Source of the DNA: Phycisphaerales bacterium
Lineage (GTDB): Bacteria > Planctomycetota > Phycisphaerae > Phycisphaerales > UBA1924
Length of the DNA stretch: 43,288 bases
Assembly (NCBI GenBank): GCA_016741915.1
Contig: JACVCS010000026.1
Location: forward strand, 1-43,288
Reading direction: 5' to 3'
Shown: positions 1 to 8,652 of the stretch, in pieces
Layout of the letters: each line of letters begins with the position of its first letter
Numbering within the stretch: the first letter of the stretch is position 1
Program-made: the position numbers and the translations under genes
The notes under the pieces: generated by a model
Databases searched by the model: none
Seen by the model: the letters and a program-made list of their open reading frames with translations, nothing else
What the model was told of the DNA's origin: nothing

Positions 1-335
1 TGGGTGAACTGTTGAGCGGGTCGACGATCCGGACGGTGGCGTTGGGCGGGGTGGCGCTGGCGGCGATGGGGATGATGCTGATGCTGGTGAAGCGCAGCGC
101 GAAGCCGATTGAACTGCCGACGGCGCAGGAGGTTGTGGGCCTGCCGCCGGCGCTGGAGTCGCAGAGCGATCTGGTGGGTGAGGCGGACGAGGGTGCGGCG
201 GCGATGGTGGGTATTGAGCTTGATGACGAGGAGTTGAAGTACAAGAAGATGTTGGAGCAGGTGCAGGACATGGTGAAGAAGAGCCCGAGTGATGCGGCGG
301 CGCTATTGAATCGGTGGGTGGCGACGGAGGAGTGA
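1..335 (+). CDS. fliF: Flagellar MS-ring protein FliF, C-terminal fragment
   Basis: Only the last ~110 residues of the inner-membrane MS-ring protein are present. The frame is open to the left edge (codons GGT GAA CTG from base 3), so it is cut by the window and not broken. A hydrophobic stretch at about bases 33-92 (TVALGGVALAAMGMMLMLV) fits FliF's second membrane helix. It is followed by an acidic linker and a cytoplasmic tail ending SDAAALLNRWVATEE, which resembles the FliG-binding tail of the family. It lies 45 bases before fliG, the usual fliF-fliG order. Identity rests on the tail pattern plus this context. Confidence 0.88.
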   Translation, partial: GELLSGSTIRTVALGGVALAAMGMMLMLVKRSAKPIELPTAQEVVGLPPALESQSDLVGEADEGAAAMVGIELDDEELKYKKMLEQVQDMVKKSPSDAAALLNRWVATEE

Positions 336-380
336 GCGGAGCGGCGGGTGGACGAGTGACGGATTGGAAGGGAAGCAGCG

Positions 381-1421
381 ATGCCCAGGAAGCCGGGAGA
401 AAAGTTGCCGGAGGATTCGTCGAAGCTCGATCCTTTGACGAAGGCGGCGATCATTCTGCTCTCGCTGGAGCCGACGGCGGCGGGGGAGTTGCTGAAGCAG
501 ATGTCGCCGCAGGCGGTGGAGGAGGTGACGCGTGAGCTTGCGGGGCTTGGGCGTGTGCCGGACCCGCTGCGGAACGCGGTGATCGAGGAGTTTTATGGGC
601 TGTCGATGGCGAACCAGTTTGCCAATGAAGGCGGGCTGGAGTATGCGAAGGTGCTGCTGAAGCAGAGCCTTGATCCGAAGCAGGCGGAGCGGGTGCTGCA
701 GCAGATTCAGACGCAGGTGCAGAAGACGCCGTTCGCGTTTTTGCAGAAGGCGGAGAGCGAGAACCTGCTGACGTTCATTCAGGACGAGCACCCACAGACG
801 ATCGCGCTGATTGTGTGTCACCTGCCGCACCACAAGGCGGCGGAGATTCTGGGCGGGCTGCCGGGTCAGAAGCAGATCGAGGTGATCAAGCGTGTTGCGA
901 ACATGGAGCAGACGAACCCCGAGGTGATCAAGGAGGTTGAGCGGGGTTTGGAGAGCCGGCTCAGCAGCATGCTGATGCAGAGCATGGAGAAGGCGGGTGG
1001 CGTGCCAACGGTTGCGGAGATTCTGAACCTGGCGGACCGGTCGACGGAGAAGTCGATCATGGAGGGTTTGGAGTCGGAGGACCCGGACCTTGTGGAGCAG
1101 ATCCGCAGGCTGATGTTCGTCTTTGAGGACATCAAGATGGTCGACGACAAGGGCATCCAGACCATCATGAAGGAGATCGACAACGACGAGCTGACGCTGG
1201 CGCTGAAGACTGCGAGCGAGGAACTGAAGGAGAAGATCTTCCGGAATATGTCGGAGCGTGCGGCGCAGCTGATCAAGGAAGACATGCAGTTCATGGGCCC
1301 GGTGCGGGTGAGCGATGTGGAGGCGGCGCAGCAGCGGATCGTCGACATCGTGCGTCGGCTGGAGGATTCGGGCGACATCATCATCTCCGGGCGCGGCGGT
1401 GATAGTGATCTGTTGGTATGA
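381..1421 (+). CDS. fliG: Flagellar motor switch protein FliG
   Basis: FliG is the rotor protein that couples the MS ring to the C-ring and takes torque from the stator. The 346-residue length is normal for the family. Visible landmarks are an N-terminal FliF-binding region (residues ~15-100), the middle-domain EHPQT motif at residues 136-140 (EHPQTIALIV), a Gly-Gly hinge near 206-207, and the C-terminal charged torque helix around residues 270-300 (LALKTASEELKEKIFRNM). The ATG is preceded by GGAAGGGAAG. It follows fliF by 45 bases and precedes fliH by 20 bases. Codons end strongly in G, as across fliF-fliK. Confidence 0.98.
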   Translation: MPRKPGEKLPEDSSKLDPLTKAAIILLSLEPTAAGELLKQMSPQAVEEVTRELAGLGRVPDPLRNAVIEEFYGLSMANQFANEGGLEYAKVLLKQSLDPKQAERVLQQIQTQVQKTPFAFLQKAESENLLTFIQDEHPQTIALIVCHLPHHKAAEILGGLPGQKQIEVIKRVANMEQTNPEVIKEVERGLESRLSSMLMQSMEKAGGVPTVAEILNLADRSTEKSIMEGLESEDPDLVEQIRRLMFVFEDIKMVDDKGIQTIMKEIDNDELTLALKTASEELKEKIFRNMSERAAQLIKEDMQFMGPVRVSDVEAAQQRIVDIVRRLEDSGDIIISGRGGDSDLLV

Positions 1422-1441
1422 ACGGAGCGTGGTGAGGCGAT

Positions 1442-2176
1442 ATGGCGGTGATCAAGCAGTCCAGCTCGGCGATGGTGATGCGCGATGCGATCGTGCTGGA
1501 CTTGGGCGATCTTCGCAGGCAGGGGGAGACGATCCTTTCGCGTGCGCGGGAGGAGGCGGCGCGGATCGTTGAGCAGGGGAAGATCGAGCGTGCACGGCTG
1601 ATGCAGAACGCGGCGAGCGAGGGGCGGGCGGAGGGACTGGCGGAGGGGCTTGCGCGAGGGCACGAGCAGGGGGCGGCCGCGGGTCGAGAGGCCGCGTTGA
1701 ACGAGCGGCGGGAGTCGCTGCAGCAGCTGGAGGGGGCGTGGGTGGCGACGCTGCAGGACTTTGTTACGCGGCGAGAGGAACTGATCGACGACGCGCGGAA
1801 GGACGTGCTGCGGCTGGCGTGCATCATCGCCGGTCGGGTGATCAAGCGGCAAGTGGAGCTCGATCCGTCGATCGTGGTGGATCAGCTCGAGGCGGTGCTG
1901 GGGATGGTGATGAGGCCTTCGCGGCTGAAGATCGCGGTGCACCCGCTGGATCGCCCGCTGGTGGAGGCGGCGATGCCGGGGCTGGCGCAGCGGTACGGCT
2001 CGGCGACGCACACGGAGATTGTTGAGGATGCGACCGTGTCGCGCGGCTCGTGCTCGGCGCGGATCAGCGAGGGGGATGGGAACGCGACGCTGGGCGGCGC
2101 GGGGATGATCGACGCGACGATCGAGACGCAGCTCACGCGGATTGTCGAGGCGCTTTTGCCTGAGGCGCGGGCTTGA
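1442..2176 (+). CDS. fliH: Flagellar export ATPase regulator FliH
   Basis: FliH is the peripheral stalk/regulator of the flagellar type III export ATPase FliI. The protein has 244 residues. The clearest sign is a glycine ladder with Gly at residues 61, 65, 69, 73, 77 and 81, exactly every fourth residue. This is the GxxxG helix repeat typical of FliH. An Ala/Glu/Arg-rich helix precedes it and the C-terminal domain (about 115-244) resembles the V-ATPase E-subunit-like part of FliH. The ATG follows GTGAGG closely. Position between fliG and fliI is canonical. Confidence 0.93.
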   Translation: MAVIKQSSSAMVMRDAIVLDLGDLRRQGETILSRAREEAARIVEQGKIERARLMQNAASEGRAEGLAEGLARGHEQGAAAGREAALNERRESLQQLEGAWVATLQDFVTRREELIDDARKDVLRLACIIAGRVIKRQVELDPSIVVDQLEAVLGMVMRPSRLKIAVHPLDRPLVEAAMPGLAQRYGSATHTEIVEDATVSRGSCSARISEGDGNATLGGAGMIDATIETQLTRIVEALLPEARA

Positions 2177-2226
2177 TGTGCCGAGCGTGAGTGTGGTTGA
2201 AGGTTGTTGAAGAGGTTGAATGAACG

Positions 2227-3636
2227 ATGTCGGTGCTTGCCCCGGCCATTGCGACTGTGCAGAGCGTTCAGCCCATCGAGGTGACGGGGCGGGTGGTGTC
2301 GTTGAAGGGACTGACGGTTTTGGTGCAGGACTTGCCGTTGCCGGTGGGTTCGCTGGTGATGCTGCCGCGGCTGGCGGCGCGGGCGCCCAGGGGTGGGAAC
2401 GCGACGGAATCGGATTCGTTCGCGGTGAGTGAAGCGCTGCCGGGCGAGGTGGTTGGGTTCAGCGGGCAGAACACGATCGTGATGATGCTGGGGCAGACGA
2501 CGGGGATCAGGCTTGGCGATGAGGTGGTGGGGTTGCACGCGGCGCAGACGGTGGGCGTGGGCTGGTCGCTGATGGGGCGGGTGATTGATGGGTTGGGGCG
2601 GGCGATTGATGGTGGTGGGGCGTTGCTGCACACGGTGCCTCGACCGGTGGACCCGCCGCCGGTGCCGGCGACGAAGCGGCTGCGGATCCACAGTCCGCTG
2701 CCGACGGGCGTGCGCGCGGTGGACCTGATGACGACGGTGGGGCGCGGGCAGCGGCTGGGGATTTTCGCGGGCCCGGGCGTGGGGAAGAGCACGCTGCTGG
2801 GGACCATCGCGAAGAACACCGCGGCGGACGTGGTGGTGCTGGCGCTCATCGGCGAGCGTGGTCGCGAGGTGCAGGACTTTTTGCAGGGCGTGCTGGGTGA
2901 AGAGGGACGTAAGCGTGCGGTGGTGATCGCGAGCACGAGCGATGAGTCGCCGCTGATGCGGATTCGAGCGGCGCAGGTGGCCAGCACGGTTGCGGAGTAT
3001 TTCCGTGAGCAGGGGCAGCACGTGCTGCTGATGATGGACTCGGTGACGCGGTTTGCGCAGGCGCAGCGCCAGATCGGGCTGAGCATCGGCGAGCCGCCGG
3101 CGAGCAAGGGGTACACGCCCAGCGTCTTCTCGGGGATGGCGAGGCTGCTGGAGCGGGCCGGTCAGTTTGTGGCGGAGAGGCCCGGGCATGAGCCGGGGTC
3201 GGTGACGGGGCTGTACACGGTGCTGGTGGAAGGCGACGACATGACCGAGCCGATCGCCGACGCGGCGCGCGGCATCCTCGACGGGCACATCATGCTGTCG
3301 CGCTCGCTGGCGCAGAAGGGGCATTACCCGGCGATCGATGTGCTGGACTCGATCAGCCGCGTGGCGGACGAGGTGTGCGACGCGGCGCACATCGCCTCTC
3401 GGCGTGCGCTGGTGAAGATGCTCGCGGCGTATCGCGAGAGCGAGGACCTGATCCAGATCGGCGCGTACGCGCGAGGGAGCAACCCGGAGACGGACGCGGC
3501 GATTGAGTTTGTGCCGCGGATCAACGAGATTCTCAGGCAGGGATCGGGGGATCGGGTGATCTTTCAGCAGTCGCGCGATCAGGCGGTGCGGTTGGCGACG
3601 GAGATTGCGCAGCGGCTGCAGATGAGGAGGGGTTGA
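2227..3636 (+). CDS. fliI: Flagellum-specific export ATPase FliI
   Basis: FliI is the F1-beta-like ATPase that energises export of flagellar subunits. It has 469 residues, a standard length. The Walker A motif AGPGVGKST is at residues 181-189, the Walker B region HVLLMMDSVTR at about 265-275, and the family stretch ASKGYTPSVF at 292-301. The N-terminal beta-barrel segment (1-100) precedes the nucleotide-binding core. The start is the ATG 11 bases after GAGG, 50 bases from the fliH stop. fliJ begins 3 bases after the stop, so the two are likely translationally coupled. Confidence 0.98.
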   Translation: MSVLAPAIATVQSVQPIEVTGRVVSLKGLTVLVQDLPLPVGSLVMLPRLAARAPRGGNATESDSFAVSEALPGEVVGFSGQNTIVMMLGQTTGIRLGDEVVGLHAAQTVGVGWSLMGRVIDGLGRAIDGGGALLHTVPRPVDPPPVPATKRLRIHSPLPTGVRAVDLMTTVGRGQRLGIFAGPGVGKSTLLGTIAKNTAADVVVLALIGERGREVQDFLQGVLGEEGRKRAVVIASTSDESPLMRIRAAQVASTVAEYFREQGQHVLLMMDSVTRFAQAQRQIGLSIGEPPASKGYTPSVFSGMARLLERAGQFVAERPGHEPGSVTGLYTVLVEGDDMTEPIADAARGILDGHIMLSRSLAQKGHYPAIDVLDSISRVADEVCDAAHIASRRALVKMLAAYRESEDLIQIGAYARGSNPETDAAIEFVPRINEILRQGSGDRVIFQQSRDQAVRLATEIAQRLQMRRG

Positions 3637-3639
3637 TCG

Positions 3640-4143
3640 ATGGGGCGTGTCTTTCACTTTGAGCTTGAGGCGGTGCTGGAGGCGAGGTTGCGGGCCGAGC
3701 GCGAGGCGCAGCGTGCGCTGGCGGTGCTTGAACGTGAGCGGCGGGCGTTGCTCGACGAGGCGCTGCGGCTGCAGAAGTCGATGGTGATGTCGCGCGACGT
3801 GCTGCGCGGGCAACTCAGCGGGTCGGCATCGGGGGGTGAGCGTGGACGGGTGGTGGATGTGGCGGCGGTTCGGCAGCAGGCGCACAGCTCGCTGCACTCG
3901 ATGATCGATCTGCAGCGTGTGGCGATCAGGGCGGCGGGGATGCAGCACAAAGTGGACGCGGCGCGGGCGGAGCTTCTCAAGGCGGCGGTTGCGCGGAAGG
4001 GCGTGGAGACGCTCAAGCGGAAGCGGTTTGAGCAGTGGAAGGTTGAGCAGCAGCGGAAGGAAGCCGCGGAGATGGACGATCTGGTGCTGATGCGATCACG
4101 GGGCGAGCGGGCGGAGTTTGAACTCGGCGGGAGCGCGACATGA
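3640..4143 (+). CDS. fliJ: Flagellar export chaperone-like protein FliJ
   Basis: The 167-residue protein is almost entirely charged helix, as expected of FliJ, the coiled-coil stalk that inserts into the FliI hexamer and binds substrate chaperones. It opens with FHFELEAVLEARLRAER, close to the FliJ N-terminus (F-x-F/L-x-L-x-x-V/L-L-x-x-R). The family is weakly conserved, so the call rests on helix pattern, length and position directly after fliI. An AGGAGG ribosome site overlaps the fliI end. The last 4 bases overlap the next gene (ATGA). Confidence 0.9.
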   Translation: MGRVFHFELEAVLEARLRAEREAQRALAVLERERRALLDEALRLQKSMVMSRDVLRGQLSGSASGGERGRVVDVAAVRQQAHSSLHSMIDLQRVAIRAAGMQHKVDAARAELLKAAVARKGVETLKRKRFEQWKVEQQRKEAAEMDDLVLMRSRGERAEFELGGSAT

Positions 4144-4862
4144 AGACACTCTGGACGATCATCTCGATCCTGGCGCTGACGAATTTGCTTGCGATCGTGG
4201 GGCTGCTGCTGTGGCTGAAGAGCAACGACCGTCTTGACGGCGAGCGGGTGCAGCGGATCCGCGAGATTCTCTCGATGACCATCGCGGAAGAGAAGTTGAA
4301 GAAGGAGGAGGCCGACAAGGCCGCGGCAGAAGCGAAGGCGAAGGCCGACGCGGTGGCGAAGCGGACGGGCCCGTCACGCACGGCGTCTGAAGAGATCGAC
4401 GCGAACCGCGAGAACCTCGAAGCGAACCAGGCGAGTCTTCAGCGGCTGCGTGAGGAGATCCGCCAGTTGCAGCAGGCGTTGGCGAAGCAGCAGGCGGACG
4501 TGCAGCGCGACCGAGAGATCGTGGACGCGACACGCAAGCGTGTGGAGGCGAAGGAAGCGGAGATCAACAAGGTGGCGCGGGATCAGCAGTTTCAGCAGGC
4601 ACTCGCTGCGCTTGAGGCGCAGAAAGCGCCGGCCGCCAAGCAGGTTTTGCAGTCGATGCTGACAGAGAACAAACGGGATGAGGCGCTCGATTATCTCGCG
4701 GCGATGGACGAGACGAAACGGGCGAAGATCATGACCGAGTTCATCAAGACCGATGAGCGGTTGGCAGCAGAGTTGCTTGAGCAACTTCGGACCCGGGGCA
4801 TCACGCAGGCGAAAACGAACGCCGCGGCCACGGGCGAACCTGCCTCGCTCTCGGCACCATGA
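4140..4862 (+). CDS. MotE-like flagellar membrane/coiled-coil protein
   Basis: This 240-residue protein has one N-terminal membrane helix (about residues 7-27), a long Ala/Lys/Glu/Gln coiled coil (45-150), and a C-terminal helical segment (about 155-215, AAKQVLQSMLTENKRDEALDYL...). That segment resembles the MgtE N-terminal domain found in MotE and in similar genes next to fliJ/fliK in Gram-positive bacteria, spirochetes and others. In characterised systems MotE-type proteins act in the periplasm as partners for stator or flagellar proteins; here that role is inferred. It overlaps fliJ and fliK by 4 bases each, so co-translation is likely. Confidence 0.75.
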   Translation: MKTLWTIISILALTNLLAIVGLLLWLKSNDRLDGERVQRIREILSMTIAEEKLKKEEADKAAAEAKAKADAVAKRTGPSRTASEEIDANRENLEANQASLQRLREEIRQLQQALAKQQADVQRDREIVDATRKRVEAKEAEINKVARDQQFQQALAALEAQKAPAAKQVLQSMLTENKRDEALDYLAAMDETKRAKIMTEFIKTDERLAAELLEQLRTRGITQAKTNAAATGEPASLSAP

Positions 4863-7072
4863 TCACACCACGCCAAGCCAGCCCGAGTGTTCAGTCGCTG
4901 TTCGCACCACAAACCGAGCGGGCTGCCGTGAACCAGGGCAAGAAGCCGCTCGGCGGTGTGCTGGTGGATGACATTGTGCTCAACGGGAAGCGCTCGACGA
5001 GTGCGGTGGCTGAGAAGAAACCCGCACGCGGGGTGGAGAGGAAGAGCGTCGGTGGTCGTTCGGATGAATCGTTCGGCGCTCAGCTTGAGAAGGCGGTGAA
5101 TCGCACGTCACGGGCAGAGCGCCCTCGGACGAGCGATGCAGCCCCGAATAACGAAGACGTTCGCTCGACCGACCAGGCGGCGCTGAATGAGTCGGCCGGC
5201 GACAGGTCGGCGGAAAGTTCTGAGACAGATCGAACGGAGAAAGCACCCGGCGAGAGCGATGTTCTGCGCGAGGGTCAGGACAACGGCGAAGAGACGATTG
5301 AAGCGCTGCCGCCCGCGGTCTATGCCGAGTGCGCGGTCAAGCCGACGGCGGATGAGGCTCATCAAGATCGTCCCGCGGGTGAAGTGGCGGCTGACGTTGA
5401 CGATCTGAACCCTGCCGACGAGGCACCCGCGAAGGGTCGCGGTGCGTTTGTGAAGGCGTACGCTGAGTCGGATGCATCGACGGCGGGTGCGGAAGGATCG
5501 CAGGCTGGACATGTGGGACAGGCGGTGGAACTGCTTGATGGTGAAGCGTCGATCGACGCGACGGGGTTGAAGGTGGTGACGCCTGAGAGCAGTGATCTGC
5601 GGAGTGGGGCTGTAGCGGGTGATGATCACGATGGTGTGATTGGCGATGAAAAGGCGTTGCGCACCGCGACATTGGACGTCGATGCGAACGATGAACGTGG
5701 ACCCTTGGCAAAGGACTCGGCGTCGATCGAAGACGCGAGAACGACGGGTACGCGAGATCGGGGCGAACAGGTTGCGAATGTCAGCGAGTACAAGAACGAT
5801 GGAAAGTTGATCGATCAGCGTGCGGAGATTGTCTCGCGGACGAGTCGGCTGGCGGTGCTGAAAGCGCAGCCGCTGACGATCGATTCGCTCAACGAACTGT
5901 TGGTGACGATCGATCCGTCGCTGGCGAGCCAGATCCTTCGGCCGACGTCGTTAAACGCCGCGGCGCGTGAGGGAGTTTCTGACGAAGTGAAGGACGTACT
6001 CCTGCGAGCGCGACCGGAGCGAACGCACGACACGCAGGTTGAGGGCGATACCTTCGAGCGCCAAGCGAACCGTGAGAACGGTGTCCGCGAACGGTTGAGC
6101 GAATCGTCGGGGCTCGCGTCGCAGGGTGAGGCTTCAATGCCGGGTGATCGTGGTTCGTTCAATGATCGAGGTGCCACGCGGTTCTCCGATTTGGAAACGA
6201 GCGCGAAGATTCTGAACGATCAACGTCAGGGTGAGTTGCTGCCTGAACGCGGGACGATGGACTCGGCGAAGTTGTCGCAGGCAAGTGCTCCTGCTGGCGG
6301 CGCATTGAACGTCCTGAACCTGGTGGGTGCGACAGCGGGTGTGCTGAGTGATTCGTTGCGTAACGACGCGAATGCGACCACGGCGGGTGATGCGGGCGTA
6401 AAAACGCAGACCATCGCGACGGGCCCGACGACACAGAGCGGCGCGAGTGGCTCGGCAATGCACCAGGGCACGCGCGATGAGCAAGGCTCGTCGCTGCTGC
6501 AGCAGAACGCGAGGTTCGGATCGTTGACGGACGACCTCGAGGGCGATCGAGCGATGAATGCGGCCGTGGCTTCGCAGTTAACCCGCGGCGTGAGCACAGC
6601 GCTTCGTCAGCGTGTCGGCTCGATGGTGATGAAGCTGCAGCCGGAGAGCCTCGGGCAGGTCCGTGTGAACATCGATTTCGCCTCAAACACGCTCTATGTT
6701 CGGTTTGATACCGCGTCGGTGCAGGCTTCACAGGCGATTCAATCGGCGATGAGCGATCTCAAGGCGAGCCTGGCTTCACGCGGGTACAACCTTGGCGAGG
6801 CGCGGGTGAAGATCGATCCGATGCTCTCGGATTCGCTGCGCACAAGCGATGCAACGGTATCGAGTCAGACGGCGGAGGTCATTGCACACACTTCAGCGCG
6901 GACTTCGGATATGTCTCAATCGCGAGCGAACGGGGGAACATCGCGGCCGTCAAAGCCGAAGAGCTCGGGTGACTCGATTGAACGCGAGGGTGGCGAGACC
7001 GGTAACGACGGGCTACTCACCGTGAACGCCCGAGGCGAGGTGGTGCAGACGAAGCTCAGTGCGGTGGGTTGA
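4859..7072 (+). CDS. fliK: Flagellar hook-length control protein FliK
   Basis: FliK is a 737-residue exported molecular ruler for hook length and the export specificity switch. The first ~570 residues are low-complexity, rich in Asp, Glu, Ser, Arg and Ala, as in other FliK proteins. The conserved Flg_hook domain lies at about bases 6600-6830: LRQRVGSMVMKLQPESLG, then QVRVNIDF, and the SDLKASLASRGY helix. The motif L-x-P-x-x-L-G-x-V is recognisable. The ATG overlaps the upstream stop (ATGA) and has no obvious ribosome site, which fits coupling. A Ser/Thr-rich tail follows the domain. Confidence 0.93.
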   Translation: MITPRQASPSVQSLFAPQTERAAVNQGKKPLGGVLVDDIVLNGKRSTSAVAEKKPARGVERKSVGGRSDESFGAQLEKAVNRTSRAERPRTSDAAPNNEDVRSTDQAALNESAGDRSAESSETDRTEKAPGESDVLREGQDNGEETIEALPPAVYAECAVKPTADEAHQDRPAGEVAADVDDLNPADEAPAKGRGAFVKAYAESDASTAGAEGSQAGHVGQAVELLDGEASIDATGLKVVTPESSDLRSGAVAGDDHDGVIGDEKALRTATLDVDANDERGPLAKDSASIEDARTTGTRDRGEQVANVSEYKNDGKLIDQRAEIVSRTSRLAVLKAQPLTIDSLNELLVTIDPSLASQILRPTSLNAAAREGVSDEVKDVLLRARPERTHDTQVEGDTFERQANRENGVRERLSESSGLASQGEASMPGDRGSFNDRGATRFSDLETSAKILNDQRQGELLPERGTMDSAKLSQASAPAGGALNVLNLVGATAGVLSDSLRNDANATTAGDAGVKTQTIATGPTTQSGASGSAMHQGTRDEQGSSLLQQNARFGSLTDDLEGDRAMNAAVASQLTRGVSTALRQRVGSMVMKLQPESLGQVRVNIDFASNTLYVRFDTASVQASQAIQSAMSDLKASLASRGYNLGEARVKIDPMLSDSLRTSDATVSSQTAEVIAHTSARTSDMSQSRANGGTSRPSKPKSSGDSIEREGGETGNDGLLTVNARGEVVQTKLSAVG

Positions 7073-7241
7073 GTGCGGGTGGGGGAGGGGCGGGGAGGCA
7101 GAATCTTCATCCGGTAAAGATGATGCCTCGACCGATCGGTGGCTGATCGTGCGCCGATTGTGCCGCGCGTGCGCAGCGGCTGCGCGGGGCGGTGTCAGAT
7201 ATGCCGAGATCGGCTGGCCCGGGCTTTGCGGAAGAGCGGGC

Positions 7242-7913
7242 ATGGACCCTGTCAACAGCACATCGAGCGGCGCAGGACAGAGCGGCAGCACGAGCCGGAT
7301 GTCGGAGCTGACCAGCGATCAGTTCCTGAAGATCATGTTCTCCGAGCTCACGCGGCAAGACCCGCTGAAGCCGAACGACTCCAACGCGCTGCTGCAGCAG
7401 ATGTCGTCGATCCGCACGATTGAGGCGAACCTTGCTCTGGAACGCAAGCTCGACACGCTGGTTGCGCAGAACCAGCTCAGCAACGCCGGCGGGCTGATCG
7501 GCGCCTTCGTTTCGGGCCTTTCCGAGACCAACGCGCGAACCGAGGGCCAAGTGGTCTCCATCAGCCAGACGAAGGACGGCGTGATACTGAATCTCGCCAA
7601 CGGGCAGCGTGTGCCGATGAAGTCGGTCGATGAGATCTTTGTCCCTGATCTCAATCAGCCAAACCCGAACAACCCGAATCCGAACCCGACCACGCCCGCG
7701 GCGGAGATTCCGAACGCGCCGGGCGGGCAGGCGACGGACACGAACAACATCATCACACGCAACAACACCGCCCGCTCGACGCTGGAACAACTGCTGCGCG
7801 CCATCGGCGGGACCACCACGCCGTCGCCTTCACCGAGTCCGACATCGCCCGCGCCGACGACCATCGGCGAGGTGCCGGTGGGCGGTGGTTCAACGGTTGA
7901 CAGCGTGCGGTGA
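7242..7913 (+). CDS. flgD: Flagellar hook-capping protein FlgD
   Basis: FlgD is the scaffold cap at the growing hook tip. The conserved N-terminal block is clear: FLKIMFSELTRQDPLKPND followed by LLQQMSSIRTIEANL. The chosen ATG at 7242 begins MDPVNSTSSGAG and gives 223 residues. The frame is open back to 7059, but those extra 61 codons are Arg/Cys/Ala-rich and unlike any FlgD N-terminus, so they were left out. After residue ~125 the chain becomes Asn/Pro-rich, then Pro/Ser/Thr-rich, and the usual folded C-terminal domains are short or absent. The gene lies 169 bases after fliK. Confidence 0.92.
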   Translation: MDPVNSTSSGAGQSGSTSRMSELTSDQFLKIMFSELTRQDPLKPNDSNALLQQMSSIRTIEANLALERKLDTLVAQNQLSNAGGLIGAFVSGLSETNARTEGQVVSISQTKDGVILNLANGQRVPMKSVDEIFVPDLNQPNPNNPNPNPTTPAAEIPNAPGGQATDTNNIITRNNTARSTLEQLLRAIGGTTTPSPSPSPTSPAPTTIGEVPVGGGSTVDSVR

Positions 7914-7988
7914 CGAAATGTCAAAACGCGTTGAGTGGTCCGTGTTGCGAGACTGAAGCGTGCTTGAAGCACGAACGGAGATGAGCGG

Positions 7989-8519
7989 ATGATTCCTGCC
8001 GCGGTATTGCTGGCGAAACTTGGAGCGTCGGGGTTGGGCGCACTTGCGCGAGCGAGTAAGGGGCTGCCGACGGTGCAGGGCGCGATCCCGGCGAATCCGG
8101 GCGCAGATTTTCAGAAGCTTCTCAAACAAGCCAAGCAGGGCCTGGTGCGCAGCGACCTGCCCGTGAGTATCGCAAAGAACGCCTCGGTCGAACTGAGCCC
8201 GGAGCAGATCGAGCGGCTGGCGCAATCGGCGGACCGTGCCGCGGCGGCGGGGCTGACCAACGCGCTCGTCGTGATCGATGGGCAGACGCTGACGATGGAC
8301 GTGCAAACGCGCACGATCACCGGCAAGTTTGACGCGGCACCGGCAAGAGTCGCGCACTTCGACGGCGTGGTGACCGTCCCTTCACCCGAACAAGAGGCCC
8401 AGATCGCCGTCCTGCAACTTCCTCACGGCACGCTGGCGTCGGATCCCTCGGTCTCTCGCATCCTGGACAAGCTGGCACGCGCCTCGCGAGGTGGTTCTCA
8501 GCAGGCGGTGAAGGTCTGA
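7989..8519 (+). CDS. Small flagellar operon protein, TIGR02530-like
   Basis: This 176-residue protein lies between flgD and flgE. Its central part (about residues 57-115) contains ELSPEQIERLAQSADRA then ALVVIDGQTLTMDV. This follows the pattern of the uncharacterised 'flagellar operon protein' family (TIGR02530): a Leu/Ser-x-E helix, a KAA-G-type turn, then L-V-x-x-D-x-x-x-x-V and a short beta strand. In other phyla that family also sits between flgD and flgE. The function is unknown; a role in hook assembly is inferred only from position. The N-terminus is Ala/Leu-rich and may be a weak membrane or amphipathic segment. Confidence 0.7.
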   Translation: MIPAAVLLAKLGASGLGALARASKGLPTVQGAIPANPGADFQKLLKQAKQGLVRSDLPVSIAKNASVELSPEQIERLAQSADRAAAAGLTNALVVIDGQTLTMDVQTRTITGKFDAAPARVAHFDGVVTVPSPEQEAQIAVLQLPHGTLASDPSVSRILDKLARASRGGSQQAVKV

Positions 8520-8652
8520 CCTTGCCGCAGAACGATCTTTCTGATCTTTTTAGTTCCTGAGTTCAGTATCCCGGCCGCGACGTTTCACTCGCGGCCCTTC
8601 ACTCGCCCGAACGCCAGCCAACCACTCACGCCGATCACACGGAGACACTTCC

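Noticed and set aside
1882..3948. 688-codon open frame on the - strand opposite fliH-fliJ
   Set aside because: Arg/His/Pro-rich shadow of high-GC coding sequence; fliI and fliJ motifs are clear on the + strand.
7115..7138. TAAAGATG and ACCGATCG before flgD, like a sigma-28 flagellar promoter
   Set aside because: Spacing is 8 bases instead of about 11 and the -10 differs at both ends.
7059..7241. 61-codon N-terminal extension of FlgD
   Set aside because: Cys/Arg/Ala-rich and unlike FlgD; the family N-terminus starts at ATG 7242.
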